Of a stretch of DNA of 40,820 nt, positions 25,844 through 36,119 are shown piece after piece (the stretch's first letter is position 1; the number at the start of each line of letters is the position of its first letter). Below the pieces are notes generated by a model. The model was not told where the DNA came from. It worked only from the letters and a program-made list of their open reading frames with translations, and searched no databases. The position numbers were made by a program, and so were the translations under genes. This DNA is from Gammaproteobacteria bacterium HGW-Gammaproteobacteria-3 (GTDB taxonomy: Bacteria; Pseudomonadota; Gammaproteobacteria; Methylococcales; Methylomonadaceae): contig PGZD01000068.1 in the NCBI GenBank assembly GCA_002843155.1, positions 1 through 40,820 of the forward strand, in the 5' to 3' direction.

Positions 25844-27086
25844 TTCATGCAGCCGGACTGAAAGCCGATTACTCACGCTGGATGCGGCTTTACTGACTAT
25901 CCGGCAGCAAATAGACAGCGTCAAAAGCTGTGAAACAGTTGATTTAAGCCAGGCTTTCGGACGTATACTGGCCCGCTCCCCGCAAGCGCCGATGAATCTG
26001 CCCCAATACCGGGGCGCGGCCATGGACGGCTATGCCCTTGCCAGTAGTGCCATCGATTCACACAAGGCGTTCAGTCTGGAAATGGCAGGCACATCCTGGG
26101 CGGGACAGCCTTTTACAGGAAGTTTGAGTTCTGAACAATGCCTTCGGATTTTTACCGGCGCCCTGGTGCCGGATACGTTTGACACGGTGGTCATGCAGGA
26201 ACAGGTCAGGAATGAAAACGGCCGTATTTATTTCCCGGCGGCCCTTCGTCCTTATCAAAACATCAAACAGCCGGGTGAAGACATCGCTCAAGGCGCGCTA
26301 TTGATTGACGCGCCGAAAAAACTGACGGCGGCGGATATGGGTTTATTGGCGTCGGCGGGAATTGACCACATCAGCGTCAAACGCCGTGTGAAAATCGCTT
26401 ATTTGTCCACCGGCGATGAGCTGGTCGCACTCGGGCAGCCGCTGGCTCCGGGGAAAATTTATGACAGCAACCGTTATCTGCTGCAGGGTATGCTCCGCGA
26501 TGACTGTTTCAGTGTCACCGACCTCGGCATCATTGCCGATGACAAAACGCTGCTGACCAATGCCCTGACTGCCGCCGCTGAAAATCATGACGTGATCATC
26601 AGCACCGGCGGCGCTTCTGTAGGAGAGGCGGATTTTATCAAGGAGATTCTGCACAGCCATGGCCAGGTCAGTTTCTGGAAACTCGCCATAAAACCCGGCA
26701 AGCCTCTGGCTTTTGGCACATTGGGCCCGGCTTGGTTTTTCGGGTTGCCCGGTAATCCGGTTGCGGTTGCCGTCACATTCCAGCAAATCGTCAAACCGGC
26801 TCTCGCGCAACTGGCAGGGGCGCCCGCCACCCGGTCTTTGCAGCTACAAGCCGTTTGTCTGGATAACCTGAAAAAATCGCCGGGGCGTCTTGAATTCATG
26901 CGCGGCTTACTGACGCAGACCAGCGCGGGCGAATTTCAGGTCAAATCGGCCGGCAAGCAAGGCTCCCATATTCTCAGCGCCCTGAGCCGGGCCAATTGTT
27001 ATATCGTTTTGCCTGCGGAGAATGCAGGCGTGAACAATGGCGATACGGTCACGGTTCTGCCGTTTGGAATCGATTTGGGCGTTTGA
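25836..27086 (+). CDS. moeA: Molybdopterin molybdenumtransferase MoeA
   Basis: Inserts molybdate into adenylylated molybdopterin. Motifs in order: PQYRGAAMDGYALASS, FTGALVPDTFDTVVMQEQ, GKIYDSNRYLLQGML, ISTGGASVGEADFIKE and FFGLPGNPVAVAVTF, all family hallmarks. Length is 416 residues (E. coli 411). The start is GTG at 25836 within the end of mobB; no later ATG precedes the conserved N-terminal helix. With mobB it forms a Moco operon, implying molybdoenzymes in the organism. Confidence 0.95.
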   Translation: MIDSCSRTESRLLTLDAALLTIRQQIDSVKSCETVDLSQAFGRILARSPQAPMNLPQYRGAAMDGYALASSAIDSHKAFSLEMAGTSWAGQPFTGSLSSEQCLRIFTGALVPDTFDTVVMQEQVRNENGRIYFPAALRPYQNIKQPGEDIAQGALLIDAPKKLTAADMGLLASAGIDHISVKRRVKIAYLSTGDELVALGQPLAPGKIYDSNRYLLQGMLRDDCFSVTDLGIIADDKTLLTNALTAAAENHDVIISTGGASVGEADFIKEILHSHGQVSFWKLAIKPGKPLAFGTLGPAWFFGLPGNPVAVAVTFQQIVKPALAQLAGAPATRSLQLQAVCLDNLKKSPGRLEFMRGLLTQTSAGEFQVKSAGKQGSHILSALSRANCYIVLPAENAGVNNGDTVTVLPFGIDLGV

Positions 27087-27255
27087 TAATGTGGCCGGGT
27101 AAACTTAGCGCATCCACCTTTTGCCGGATTTATCCAGTCTACGCCCGTCGTTTCAACGCATTTCCGGTAACATTTCTTTCACCTGATTATTTTTCAGGAT
27201 GCTGTAAAATAGCGCTTTAATTCTGATTTTAACTTTCAATATACCTTTTATTATT

Positions 27256-28656
27256 ATGCAGCAAAGTATTACGAGTCCCATGACGCCATTGGAAAAACGG
27301 GCAACCTGGTCTTTGGCGAGCATTTACGCATTGCGGATGCTGGGGCTGTTTATGATACTGCCGGTGTTGTCTTTGTTTGCGGAAAAACTGTCCGGTTCAA
27401 CACCGCTATTGATCGGGTTGTCGATCAGTATTTACGGCTTGAGCCAGGCGTTGTTGCAGATTCCTTTCGGCTTGATGTCGGATCGCTTCGGCCGTAAAAA
27501 AATCATTATTTTCGGTTTATTGCTTTTCGCTGGCGGCAGTATTGTCGCGGCGCTTGCAACCACTATTTACGGGGTTTTGCTCGGTCGGGCGCTGCAAGGT
27601 TCCGGCGCTATTGCCGCAGCCATTATGGCGCTGGTTGCGGATTTGACGCAGGAAGTGCATCGAACCAAAGCCATGGCGACCATAGGCTTGAGTATTGGCG
27701 CGTCTTTCGGCGTGGCGATTTCAATTGCCCCGGTCATTGCCGGTTTCATGGGCGTGCCGGGGATTTTTTGGCTGACTGCGGCGTTATCCATCATCGCCAT
27801 TATGGCGATTATTTATGTCGTGCCCAATCCGGTAAAATCCAGGCTGCACCGTGATGCCGAAGTAGTGCCGGGACAAATCAGCGTGGTGCTTAAAAACGCG
27901 GACTTGTTGCGGCTCAATTACGGTATTTTTATTCTGCATCTGATCCTGACCGCGAGTTTTGTCATCATTCCTCTGCTGATGCGGGATGCGGGGTTGACGG
28001 CCAAGCTGCATTGGCAAGTGTATTTGCCGGTTTTTGTGGTATCGATGCTTGTTGCGGTGCCTTTTGTGATTCTGGCGGAAAAGAAACGCAAAATGAAAGC
28101 GGTGTTTATCGGCGCGATTGCGGTCATCATGACGGCTGAAACGGGGTTATGGCTGTTTCATGACAGTCTGCCCGGTATTATTGCTTTTTTGTGGCTGTTT
28201 TTTTGCGGATTCAATTTGCTGGAGGCGACCTTGCCGTCGCTGATTTCTAAAACCGCGCCGGGCGATATGAAAGGCACGGCCATGGGATTTTATTCCAGTT
28301 CCCAATTTTTAGGCGCCTTTATCGGCGGAGCGGCAGGCGGCTGGAGTTATGGCGAATTCGGCGCCGATACCGTATTTGTCGTGTGCGCGGTCTGTGCTTT
28401 GAGTTGGTTGCTGGTGTCGCTGTTTATGAAACCGCCCCGTTATCTGGCGAATCTGCTGCTTTCGATAGAGCAGTTGACGCAGCAGGAAGCCGAAAATTTG
28501 AGCGATGTCCTGCTGGCTGTTGCCGGTGTTGAAGAAGTCAAACTGCACTGGCATGAAGGCGTCGCTTATTTAAAAGTGGATAACCAGCAATTGGATCGGA
28601 CGCAGTTGCAGCATTTGCTTTCACAGACGGTTTCGCCACTGCCGGTCAACGAATAA
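27256..28656 (+). CDS. yajR: YajR-like MFS transporter with C-terminal ferredoxin-fold domain
   Basis: A 466-residue inner membrane transporter of the major facilitator superfamily. Helices 1-12 occupy about residues 15-390; motif A (GLMSDRFGRKKIIIFG) lies after helix 2, and the family's GSGAIAAAIMALVADLT follows helix 4. The tail (SIEQLTQQEAENLSDVLLAV, then GVEEVKLHWHEGVAYLKVD) is the YAM domain that distinguishes YajR from other drug-efflux-like members. Substrate is unknown. Start ATG 27256. A TAAAAT hexamer at 27205-27210 may be its -10 box. Its last 36 bp overlap the 3' end of the convergent ate gene. Confidence 0.88.
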   Translation: MQQSITSPMTPLEKRATWSLASIYALRMLGLFMILPVLSLFAEKLSGSTPLLIGLSISIYGLSQALLQIPFGLMSDRFGRKKIIIFGLLLFAGGSIVAALATTIYGVLLGRALQGSGAIAAAIMALVADLTQEVHRTKAMATIGLSIGASFGVAISIAPVIAGFMGVPGIFWLTAALSIIAIMAIIYVVPNPVKSRLHRDAEVVPGQISVVLKNADLLRLNYGIFILHLILTASFVIIPLLMRDAGLTAKLHWQVYLPVFVVSMLVAVPFVILAEKKRKMKAVFIGAIAVIMTAETGLWLFHDSLPGIIAFLWLFFCGFNLLEATLPSLISKTAPGDMKGTAMGFYSSSQFLGAFIGGAAGGWSYGEFGADTVFVVCAVCALSWLLVSLFMKPPRYLANLLLSIEQLTQQEAENLSDVLLAVAGVEEVKLHWHEGVAYLKVDNQQLDRTQLQHLLSQTVSPLPVNE

Positions 28657-29319
28657 TTGAATGGGCTGATAGTCGGTTTTGTAGTTCATTTTGGCGCAAT
28701 TACTGATCCAGTAACCGAGATAAAGCCAGTCCAATTGCCATTGCCGGGCGTATTCGATTTGCCAGAGAACGGCATAAACGCCGGGACTGTAAGCTGAATA
28801 ATCGGGATCAAAAAAAGTATAAACCGCAGACAGGGCATTGGGCAGGCGGTCCACTACGGCAACGGCGATGAGCTGGCCGTCATGTACAAACTCCACAAAC
28901 ACGGTGTCGCACCAACGGCTGCCAAGAAAATCCATATATTGTTCGGGACTGGTGTGCAGCATGTCGCCATCACCGTGTCGGCTTTGCTGATAACGCAAAT
29001 ACAGGTCGTAATGGAGAGGGTCGAAAACAGCGGGCTTGATAAAGGTTTGAGTGGCGGTATTTTTAGTCCGGCAACGTTTTTGTCGGCGTTTGGGTTTAAA
29101 TTCGTTGACTGCCAAACGGGCGGCGACACATTGCGAGCATTGACGGCAATAAGGGGCATAAACATGATCGCCGCTACGGCGAAAGCCTTGCGCGATGAGT
29201 TGGCTGTACACGCGGGTGGACAGCGCAAAAGAGGGATGCACGAAAGCCGAGCTGGCACTTTGGCCTTCGAGGTAGTTACAGGCGTGTTCCTCAGTGAGAA
29301 CAAGATCGATAGAGGTCAT
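28621..29319 (-). CDS. bpt: Aspartate/glutamate leucyltransferase (bacterial N-end-rule transferase)
   Basis: A 232-residue member of the ATE/Bpt family. Bacterial Bpt attaches Leu from Leu-tRNA to proteins with N-terminal Asp or Glu, marking them for ClpS/ClpAP degradation. The Cys-rich motif YCRQCSQCVAARLAV is intact, as are TSPEQYMDFLGSRWCDTVFV and YTFFDPDYSAYSPGVYAVLW. ATG at 29317-29319 is chosen: an upstream alternative lies in aat. It overlaps aat by 4 bp (ATGA). In many relatives infA and clpA follow; here the gene runs into the convergent yajR, so that synteny is broken. Also annotated as ate in older genomes. Confidence 0.93.
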   Translation of the reverse strand: MTSIDLVLTEEHACNYLEGQSASSAFVHPSFALSTRVYSQLIAQGFRRSGDHVYAPYCRQCSQCVAARLAVNEFKPKRRQKRCRTKNTATQTFIKPAVFDPLHYDLYLRYQQSRHGDGDMLHTSPEQYMDFLGSRWCDTVFVEFVHDGQLIAVAVVDRLPNALSAVYTFFDPDYSAYSPGVYAVLWQIEYARQWQLDWLYLGYWISNCAKMNYKTDYQPIQLFVDRQWRNRL

Positions 29320-30011
29320 CGGTTTTGCCAGGCGTCGGCGGCAGGCTTGAGTAGGCAATAACGATGCAGTCGGCCTACAAAATCACGTCGGCTGATTTCT
29401 TGCGCGCCCAGACTGAGTAAATGCTGTGTTTGCACCTGGCAGTCGATGAGTTGATAATGCCAGTTCCGGAGTTGTTCGGCGAGCGTGACAAAGGCCACTT
29501 TGGAGGCGTCGGTTTTTTTATGGAACATGGATTCGCCAAAGAAAACCTGTCCTATGGCAATGCCATACAAACCGCCCACCAGTTCACCCTCAGCCCAGGC
29601 TTCCGCCGAATGCGCCAGGCCCAGAACATGTAGCGCCCGATAGGCTTGCTTGATTTCTTCGGTGATCCAGGTGCCGTTCGACCCGGCCCGGGATGCCGCG
29701 CAACATTCGATAACCTGATTGAAAGCGCTATCGTAGGTGATCGTGAACAACGAACGGCGCAAGGTTTTTTGCAGGCTTCTGGATAGCTTGACCTGTTCCG
29801 GGAACATGACCAGTCTCGGGTCCGGCGACCACCATAGTATCGGCTCGCCCGGGTTATACCAGGGAAATATGCCGCGCCGATACGCATTGAGCAAGCGCAC
29901 GGGCGACAGACAGCCGCCTATCGCCAACAAGCCGTTGGGCTCGTCCAGGGCTTTGGTCAAGGGCGGAAAAGCCTGGTCGGGGCGGTAGGGGTCAAGTGCG
30001 GTCAATGCCAT
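29316..30011 (-). CDS. aat: Leucyl/phenylalanyl-tRNA-protein transferase
   Basis: Adds Leu or Phe to proteins with N-terminal Lys or Arg, the other half of the bacterial N-end rule. The 231-residue product shows the family core: FPPLTKALDEPNGLLAIGG, RLLNAYRRGIFPWYNPGEPI, WWSPDPRLVMFPE, NGTWITEEIKQAYRALH and GGLYGIAIGQVFFGESMFH. ATG at 30009-30011 replaces a longer frame that runs upstream into trxB. It lies between trxB (49 bp upstream) and bpt, an arrangement known from other gammaproteobacteria. Confidence 0.95.
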   Translation of the reverse strand: MALTALDPYRPDQAFPPLTKALDEPNGLLAIGGCLSPVRLLNAYRRGIFPWYNPGEPILWWSPDPRLVMFPEQVKLSRSLQKTLRRSLFTITYDSAFNQVIECCAASRAGSNGTWITEEIKQAYRALHVLGLAHSAEAWAEGELVGGLYGIAIGQVFFGESMFHKKTDASKVAFVTLAEQLRNWHYQLIDCQVQTQHLLSLGAQEISRRDFVGRLHRYCLLKPAADAWQNR

Positions 30012-30060
30012 AAATAAAACGCTGGTGGGCGAACAGCGTATCGATGCGCCGTTTTTGTGC

Positions 30061-31059
<999 letters not shown>

Positions 31060-31213
31060 TTATTCGATATGCCTTTTACCGAATAATTCAACCGATTATG
31101 ACCGGAAAATATTTTTTCGCAAGCCTGAACCACTTAGCCCTTATTCTGAAATAAGACAAAAGCAGATCATTCGGGCATGATCTGCGGCATTGTCAAAGTA
31201 GGGGGTTAATTAA

Positions 31214-31242
31214 TGTCAACTATTGAATTAATCATTTATAAT
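31214..31242 (+). promoter_or_regulatory. Possible ftsK promoter
   Basis: An exact TATAAT (31237-31242) lies 33 bp before the ftsK ATG; the matching -35 position (31214-31219, TGTCAA) is weak. The surrounding 258-bp trxB-ftsK gap is AT-rich and probably also holds the divergent trxB promoter. Confidence 0.4.
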
Positions 31243-31275
31243 GATGTTTTAGCAATATAATTTCGAGTGTATTTT

Positions 31276-33546
31276 ATGTCTGCAGTGATAGAAGAAAAAA
31301 CATTTCGCGGTTTGCGGGAAGTTGCTTTGCTGGGGTTGTCGGCCTGCGCGCTGTTTTTTTTAATTTCGCTGGTCACTTTCAGCAACGAAGACGCGGGCTG
31401 GACGCACAGCGGCACCGGGCAGGACGTCACTAATGCCGGCGGCATGGCAGGAGCCTGGCTGGCGGATTTCAGTCTCAGCATGCTGGGTCTGATGGCTTAT
31501 CTTTTGCCCGTCATGATGGCCTGGCAAGGCTATCTTTTTTATAAGCAGCCTGAGCAGACCGAAGGCAGACTCAACAGGCTTCTGCGTTGGCTCGGCTTGC
31601 TCGCGACGCTGGTTTCCGGCAGCACATTGTTTTATCTGCATTTGCTGCGCATCAGGCTTGAGCTGCCGGGCGGTACCGGCGGAATTTTAGGTCAGGAGAC
31701 CGGTGATGCCTTGTTGATTATTTTAGGCAACTCCGGCGCGACGCTGATATTGCTGGCGATTCTGTTGGCGGGCGTTACCCTGTTTACCGGCATGTCCTGG
31801 TTAAAAACCATGGATTATATCGGTAAATACACGCTGGCCTTATTGCGCGCATTGGCTCGCGGATTGTTCGGGACGGCCCGCTATGCGGCTCAAAATACGG
31901 CGGCAAAATCGGTCAGGACTTCGGAAAAAGAGCTGCCTAAAACCAACGTCAAGCCCAAGCTGAAAATTGCGCCCGTCATGACGCAAGTCGAAACACTTCC
32001 ACAGGCCAATAAAAACAAGGCAAAAAGGCCTGACTTTGAAGCTTATGAAGGCCAGTTGCCGGATTTGTCCCTGCTCGATGTGCGCGACAGCCGTGTCAAA
32101 GGCTATAGCAAAAGTGAACTGGAAGCTATGTCACGTCTGGTCGAGGATATTCTGCAGGATTTCAATGTCGTGGTCGAAGTCGTTGCAGTACATCCGGGGC
32201 CGGTCATCACCCGCTTTGAATTGCAACCCGCGCCCGGGGTAAAAGTCAGTCGTATCAGTACGCTATCGAAAGATTTGGCGCGCGCGTTGTCGGTTACCAG
32301 TGTGCGCATTGTCGAAGTGATTCCCGGCAAACCGGTTATCGGGCTGGAAATTCCGAATCAGGAGCGGGAAATGGTAACGCTTCGGGAATTATTGGCCTCG
32401 CAAAATTTCGAGAAGGCCAAATCGGTGTTGACCTTGGCTCTGGGCAAGGATATTTCCGGTGCGCCGGTAGTGGCGGATTTGGGCAAAATGCCGCATGTGC
32501 TGGTGGCGGGGACTACAGGTTCCGGTAAATCGGTAGCCATCAATACCATGATTTTGAGCTTGCTGTACCGGGCCACGCCGGAGGATGTCAGGTTAATCAT
32601 GATCGATCCTAAAATGCTGGAATTGTCGGTTTATGAAGATATTCCGCATTTATTGACACCGGTGGTCATCGATATGAAAGAGGCCAGCAATGCGCTGCGC
32701 TGGGCGGTGGCGGAAATGGAGCGGCGCTATAAATTAATGTCCAAAATGGGTGTCAGAAACCTGGCCGGATTCAACCAACTGGTCAAAGACGCCGAGCGGG
32801 CCGGTGCACCGATACGCGATCCTTTTTTTGTGTTGGAGCGACCGCTTGAAGAAGGCGAAGAATTTCCAGTATTGACGTCCTTGCCCAGCATTGTCATTGT
32901 CATCGACGAATTGGCCGACATGATGATGATCGTCGGTAAAAAAGTCGAGGAATTAATCGCGCGGCTGGCGCAAAAAGCCAGGGCTGCCGGTATTCATTTA
33001 ATCCTCGCGACGCAGCGGCCTTCGGTCGATGTCTTGACCGGCCTGATCAAAGCCAACGTGCCGACCCGGATTTCCTTTCAGGTGTCCTCGCGTATCGATT
33101 CCCGTACCATTCTGGATCAGGGCGGAGCGGAGACACTGCTGGGCAATGGCGATATGTTGTATTTGCCTTCCGGCACCAGCATTCCGATTCGGGCTCACGG
33201 CGCTTTTGTCGATGATCATGAAGTACACCGGGTGGTTGAATTTCTCAAACAAACCGGCCCTGTCAACTATCTCGATGAAATTACCCAGGAACGGGTCGAT
33301 ACCGGTGACGGTTTTTTTGCCACCGGTAGCAGTGACGACAGCGAGACGGACGCGCTGTACGATGAAGCGGTGGCTTTTGTCACCGAGTCCCGCAAAGCTT
33401 CGATTTCCAGCGTGCAGCGACGTTTTAAAGTCGGTTATAACCGGGCGGCACGCATGATAGAAGACATGGAAGCCGCCGGTGTCGTCAGCGCGTCCGAAAC
33501 CAACGGTTCCCGGGTAGTGCTGGCGCCGCCACCGCTCAAGGATTAG
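31276..33546 (+). CDS. ftsK: DNA translocase FtsK
   Basis: Septal DNA pump that clears chromosomes from the division plane and activates XerCD recombination. The 756-residue protein has four N-terminal membrane helices (to about residue 180), a short basic linker, then the motor: Walker [16 protein letters not shown] near residue 411 and Walker [16 protein letters not shown] near residue 540. The C-terminal winged-helix gamma domain ([30 protein letters not shown]) reads KOPS sites. The linker is far shorter than in E. coli FtsK. ATG 31276 is preferred over an upstream GTG at 31267. Confidence 0.96.
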   Translation: MSAVIEEKTFRGLREVALLGLSACALFFLISLVTFSNEDAGWTHSGTGQDVTNAGGMAGAWLADFSLSMLGLMAYLLPVMMAWQGYLFYKQPEQTEGRLNRLLRWLGLLATLVSGSTLFYLHLLRIRLELPGGTGGILGQETGDALLIILGNSGATLILLAILLAGVTLFTGMSWLKTMDYIGKYTLALLRALARGLFGTARYAAQNTAAKSVRTSEKELPKTNVKPKLKIAPVMTQVETLPQANKNKAKRPDFEAYEGQLPDLSLLDVRDSRVKGYSKSELEAMSRLVEDILQDFNVVVEVVAVHPGPVITRFELQPAPGVKVSRISTLSKDLARALSVTSVRIVEVIPGKPVIGLEIPNQEREMVTLRELLASQNFEKAKSVLTLALGKDISGAPVVADLGKMPHVLVAGTTGSGKSVAINTMILSLLYRATPEDVRLIMIDPKMLELSVYEDIPHLLTPVVIDMKEASNALRWAVAEMERRYKLMSKMGVRNLAGFNQLVKDAERAGAPIRDPFFVLERPLEEGEEFPVLTSLPSIVIVIDELADMMMIVGKKVEELIARLAQKARAAGIHLILATQRPSVDVLTGLIKANVPTRISFQVSSRIDSRTILDQGGAETLLGNGDMLYLPSGTSIPIRAHGAFVDDHEVHRVVEFLKQTGPVNYLDEITQERVDTGDGFFATGSSDDSETDALYDEAVAFVTESRKASISSVQRRFKVGYNRAARMIEDMEAAGVVSASETNGSRVVLAPPPLKD

Positions 33547-33549
33547 ATT

Positions 33550-33750
33550 GTGATCATTGCCGTTGGCGGCGCAGTCATATTGCTGATCGCCGCAATCGGC
33601 GGCTGGTTTTTAGTCCGACGCCGGAAAACGGATGAAAAGCAAGTCAGGGTGGTATTTTTTGTTTTTTATTTCTGGCTGCTGGTGTTTATACAAATGCTGT
33701 TGTTCGCCTTGGCATATCAAAGTATGAACTTGGGTTTGAAGTTTCACTGA
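33550..33750 (+). CDS. Small two-helix membrane protein, hypothetical
   Basis: A 66-residue ORF starting at GTG, 3 bp after the ftsK stop, which would allow re-initiation. Two hydrophobic stretches (VGGAVILLIAAIGGWFLV; VFFVFYFWLLVFIQMLLFAL) flank a basic loop RRRKTDEKQ. No family is recognised. Coding status rests on its position and the hydrophobic pattern, so it remains tentative. Confidence 0.45.
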   Translation: MIIAVGGAVILLIAAIGGWFLVRRRKTDEKQVRVVFFVFYFWLLVFIQMLLFALAYQSMNLGLKFH

Positions 33751-33825
33751 GCTACCATTACCTCACCTGGGCTAGAACAGTCGTCACCCCAAGCAAAACC
33801 GGAGATCATGAAAATGGCCTGGAAT

Positions 33826-34110
33826 TCAAGCAAAGCCATAGAAAAAATCGTGCTTATCCGGTTGTCTCCCACACCAATCCGGAAAACCCACTTCCGCCAA
33901 ATTCTCGGTAAAACCGGCGCAGCGTCGATCTGCTGATGCCGGAAACCGGGTCGGCGCCCCACTTTTTGCCTGAAAAAATGCATGTGTTTTGTCGTGTGTT
34001 AACCGGATACCCAAGGCGCCGGGTAGATCTCGCCAGGGACAACCTGCGCGCAAGCGATAAAAAATCCCTTCAATTGTTTGTCGAAGACAGGGTTTGTCAT
34101 AAATTCGCTC
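33826..34110 (-). pseudogene. Remnant of an IS5-family transposase
   Basis: On the minus strand one frame reads GIFYRLRAGCPWRDLPGALG, the signature N-terminal region of IS5-family (DUF4096-type) transposases. It is flanked by pieces in other frames (MTNPVFDKQ upstream; KKWGADPVSG and similar downstream), so at least two frameshifts are present, and only about 100 codons of some 250-300 remain. A possible upstream terminal repeat, AGGGGCTGTTGCC on the minus strand, ends at about 34182; the other end was not found. Non-functional relic between ftsK and the glycosyltransferase operon. Confidence 0.7.
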
Positions 34111-34182
34111 GTTTTTGACTCAAAATTAATAATCTTTGATGCAGAGGTATTGAAATTCAAGGGGTAACTACAAAATGGCAAC

Positions 34183-34462
34183 AGCCCCTAGTCTGCACTA
34201 AAAAAGGCAAAGTTAATTCTTTGCGTTGCCAAGAATAATTTTTCCCGTTTCAAAAAAACGAAGATCGACCGCCGTAACGCTTAACAACCTGCAGCTCTTA
34301 GCTTGTCGGCATGGCTTCGGTGGCCGTACCTTTCAGGAAAACTTTTTCTTATGTAGTATGTAAATATGGTATCTTAACATTCTGCATGGATAGACAGAGC
34401 GTACCCTCTAGTACAACAGTCGTTTTGCTTAGGGTGGTTTTTAGCAGATGTATTATTGAAAT
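34183..34462 (+). other. Leader region of the glycosyltransferase operon with possible structured segment
   Basis: About 280 bp without a gene. The segment 34288-34340 can fold as a multi-branched structure: CCTG/CAGG closing, AGCT-CTT-AGCT inside, and a CGGC...GCCG arm. It is followed by AT-rich, promoter-like sequence before the ATG at 34463. No known riboswitch class was recognised, so this is only a note for the region. Confidence 0.25.
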
Positions 34463-36112
34463 ATGAATCATAACGACACGGTTTTTAGCTCAAAAAAATC
34501 TATTTATGCAATATTGATTATCATGTCGGTATTGTCCTTGAGGCAAATCGATGACGCCAGTCTGGGTTATCCTGATGCCGATAGAATATTAATGGATGGG
34601 GTCTTTCTGCTGGATTTTATCAGCGACTTTCCCATTACACATATTTACCAATACACCCTCAATTATTTTGGGCAATACCCCGCCTTGAGTATTGGTTATC
34701 GCCCACCTTTTTTTCCATTGCTGGAAGCGATTTTTAACGGTGTTTTCGGCGTCAACATGTGGAGCAGCCGTCTGGCTTTATTGACGTTTTATATCGTTGG
34801 CGTTAGTGCATGGTTTAATCTGATCAGCCGAATTTATAACGGCTCCCTGGCCTTTGCCGCATCACTGTTATTGGTTACCACGCCTTTTATTGCCAAATGG
34901 GGCTGGTATACCATGGCGGGGTTGCCCGTGCTTTCCATGGTATTGTTGACGGGTTATTTATTTTATCGCTATACGGAAACCGATAAACCTTCTTATTTAT
35001 ATCAAACGGCCATCGTCTTTAGTTTAGCGTGCTGGACAAAACAAACGGCTGTTTTTATGGGACTTTGGTTTATTATTTTTGTGCTGCTGCAAGGAAATTT
35101 ATCGACCTATGTAAAAAGGCAAGAATTATGGTTATCCATGGCCATCATAATAATACTGCTGGCGCCTTTGGCGGCTATAACTTTATGGCTGGGAAAACAA
35201 AATATTGCCCAATCGATCGGTCAGTCTGAAGGGCATTATCATTTAAGCCGCTTAAGCTGGAATAACCTTACACTGCATTTCAGGACACTTTATAAATACC
35301 ATTTAACCTTGCCGGTACTGAGTTTGAGCTTTATTGGAATGTTGGCGGCGCTTGTGCAACGGGATAAAAAAACATTTTTTCCTTTGTCTTTATTGCTGGC
35401 GACCTATCTTTTCTTTACTTATCTGGTCGGAAAGAATGAACGCTATCCCATATTCTGGATACCCGTTTTTTGTTTGTTTGCAACGCTGCCTCTTTATTAT
35501 TTAAGAAATAAAGTCCTTACTTATTGGCTGATGCTGTCCGTGATTTTAGGTGTATCCGTATTTCAGATAAACAGCATTTATAAAATCAAGCCTAATTTTG
35601 CCACAGGTTATGCGGATGCTGCCGCTTTTGTACTGGCTAACCAGCAAGTACCCACGGTTTTTTTCGATGGTTACAATAACGGGTATTTTACCTATTTCAT
35701 GCGGGCATTGGATGAGAGTGAATCAACTTATGTACTGCGCGCCGATAAATTATTGTCATCTTCATCGATATCATCCAAGCAATGGCTCGAAGTCCATGCC
35801 CATTCAACGGACGATATCAAAAAAATACTGGATGATTATGGTGTTGATCTGGTTGTCGTCGAAAGCCGTGACGTTTCGGACATAGATATTCATCGACAGT
35901 TCCGGCAATTCTTGAAAAACGGGCCTTTTAAGTTATTGAAAACAATAGCTGTTGACAGTAACCGCCCGCCATTAAAAAATCAAAAATTATTGATATACAG
36001 ATACCTTGACAGACCACCGGCTTCCAAAGGTTATATAACTTTACGTCTGCCCGTGGTCGGGCAAACTATTAAAGTCCCGGTAAAAAACAGACCCATCAAC
36101 AGTGAGAATTGA
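34463..36112 (+). CDS. GT-C type glycosyltransferase (ArnT/PMT-like, family 39)
   Basis: A 549-residue integral membrane protein with about eleven helices and a C-terminal soluble domain of some 160 residues. The organisation, an acidic pair in the first periplasmic loop (YPDADRILMDG) and the segment IGYRPPFFPLLEAIFNGVFG match lipid-phosphate-sugar-dependent GT-C enzymes (dolichyl/undecaprenyl-phosphate sugar mannosyl- or arabinosyl-transferases). It would move a sugar from undecaprenyl phosphate to a periplasmic acceptor. The gene overlaps the next frame and is followed within 8 bp by a DPM1-like GT2, the likely supplier of its lipid-linked donor. The base composition is more A+T-rich than its chromosomal neighbours, hinting at acquisition. 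Confidence 0.8.
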   Translation: MNHNDTVFSSKKSIYAILIIMSVLSLRQIDDASLGYPDADRILMDGVFLLDFISDFPITHIYQYTLNYFGQYPALSIGYRPPFFPLLEAIFNGVFGVNMWSSRLALLTFYIVGVSAWFNLISRIYNGSLAFAASLLLVTTPFIAKWGWYTMAGLPVLSMVLLTGYLFYRYTETDKPSYLYQTAIVFSLACWTKQTAVFMGLWFIIFVLLQGNLSTYVKRQELWLSMAIIIILLAPLAAITLWLGKQNIAQSIGQSEGHYHLSRLSWNNLTLHFRTLYKYHLTLPVLSLSFIGMLAALVQRDKKTFFPLSLLLATYLFFTYLVGKNERYPIFWIPVFCLFATLPLYYLRNKVLTYWLMLSVILGVSVFQINSIYKIKPNFATGYADAAAFVLANQQVPTVFFDGYNNGYFTYFMRALDESESTYVLRADKLLSSSSISSKQWLEVHAHSTDDIKKILDDYGVDLVVVESRDVSDIDIHRQFRQFLKNGPFKLLKTIAVDSNRPPLKNQKLLIYRYLDRPPASKGYITLRLPVVGQTIKVPVKNRPINSEN

Positions 36113-36119
36113 CGCAACC

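Noticed and set aside
33146-33457. Plus-strand overlapping ORF inside ftsK
   Set aside because: Overlaps the conserved FtsK motor and gamma domain in another frame; no supporting feature.
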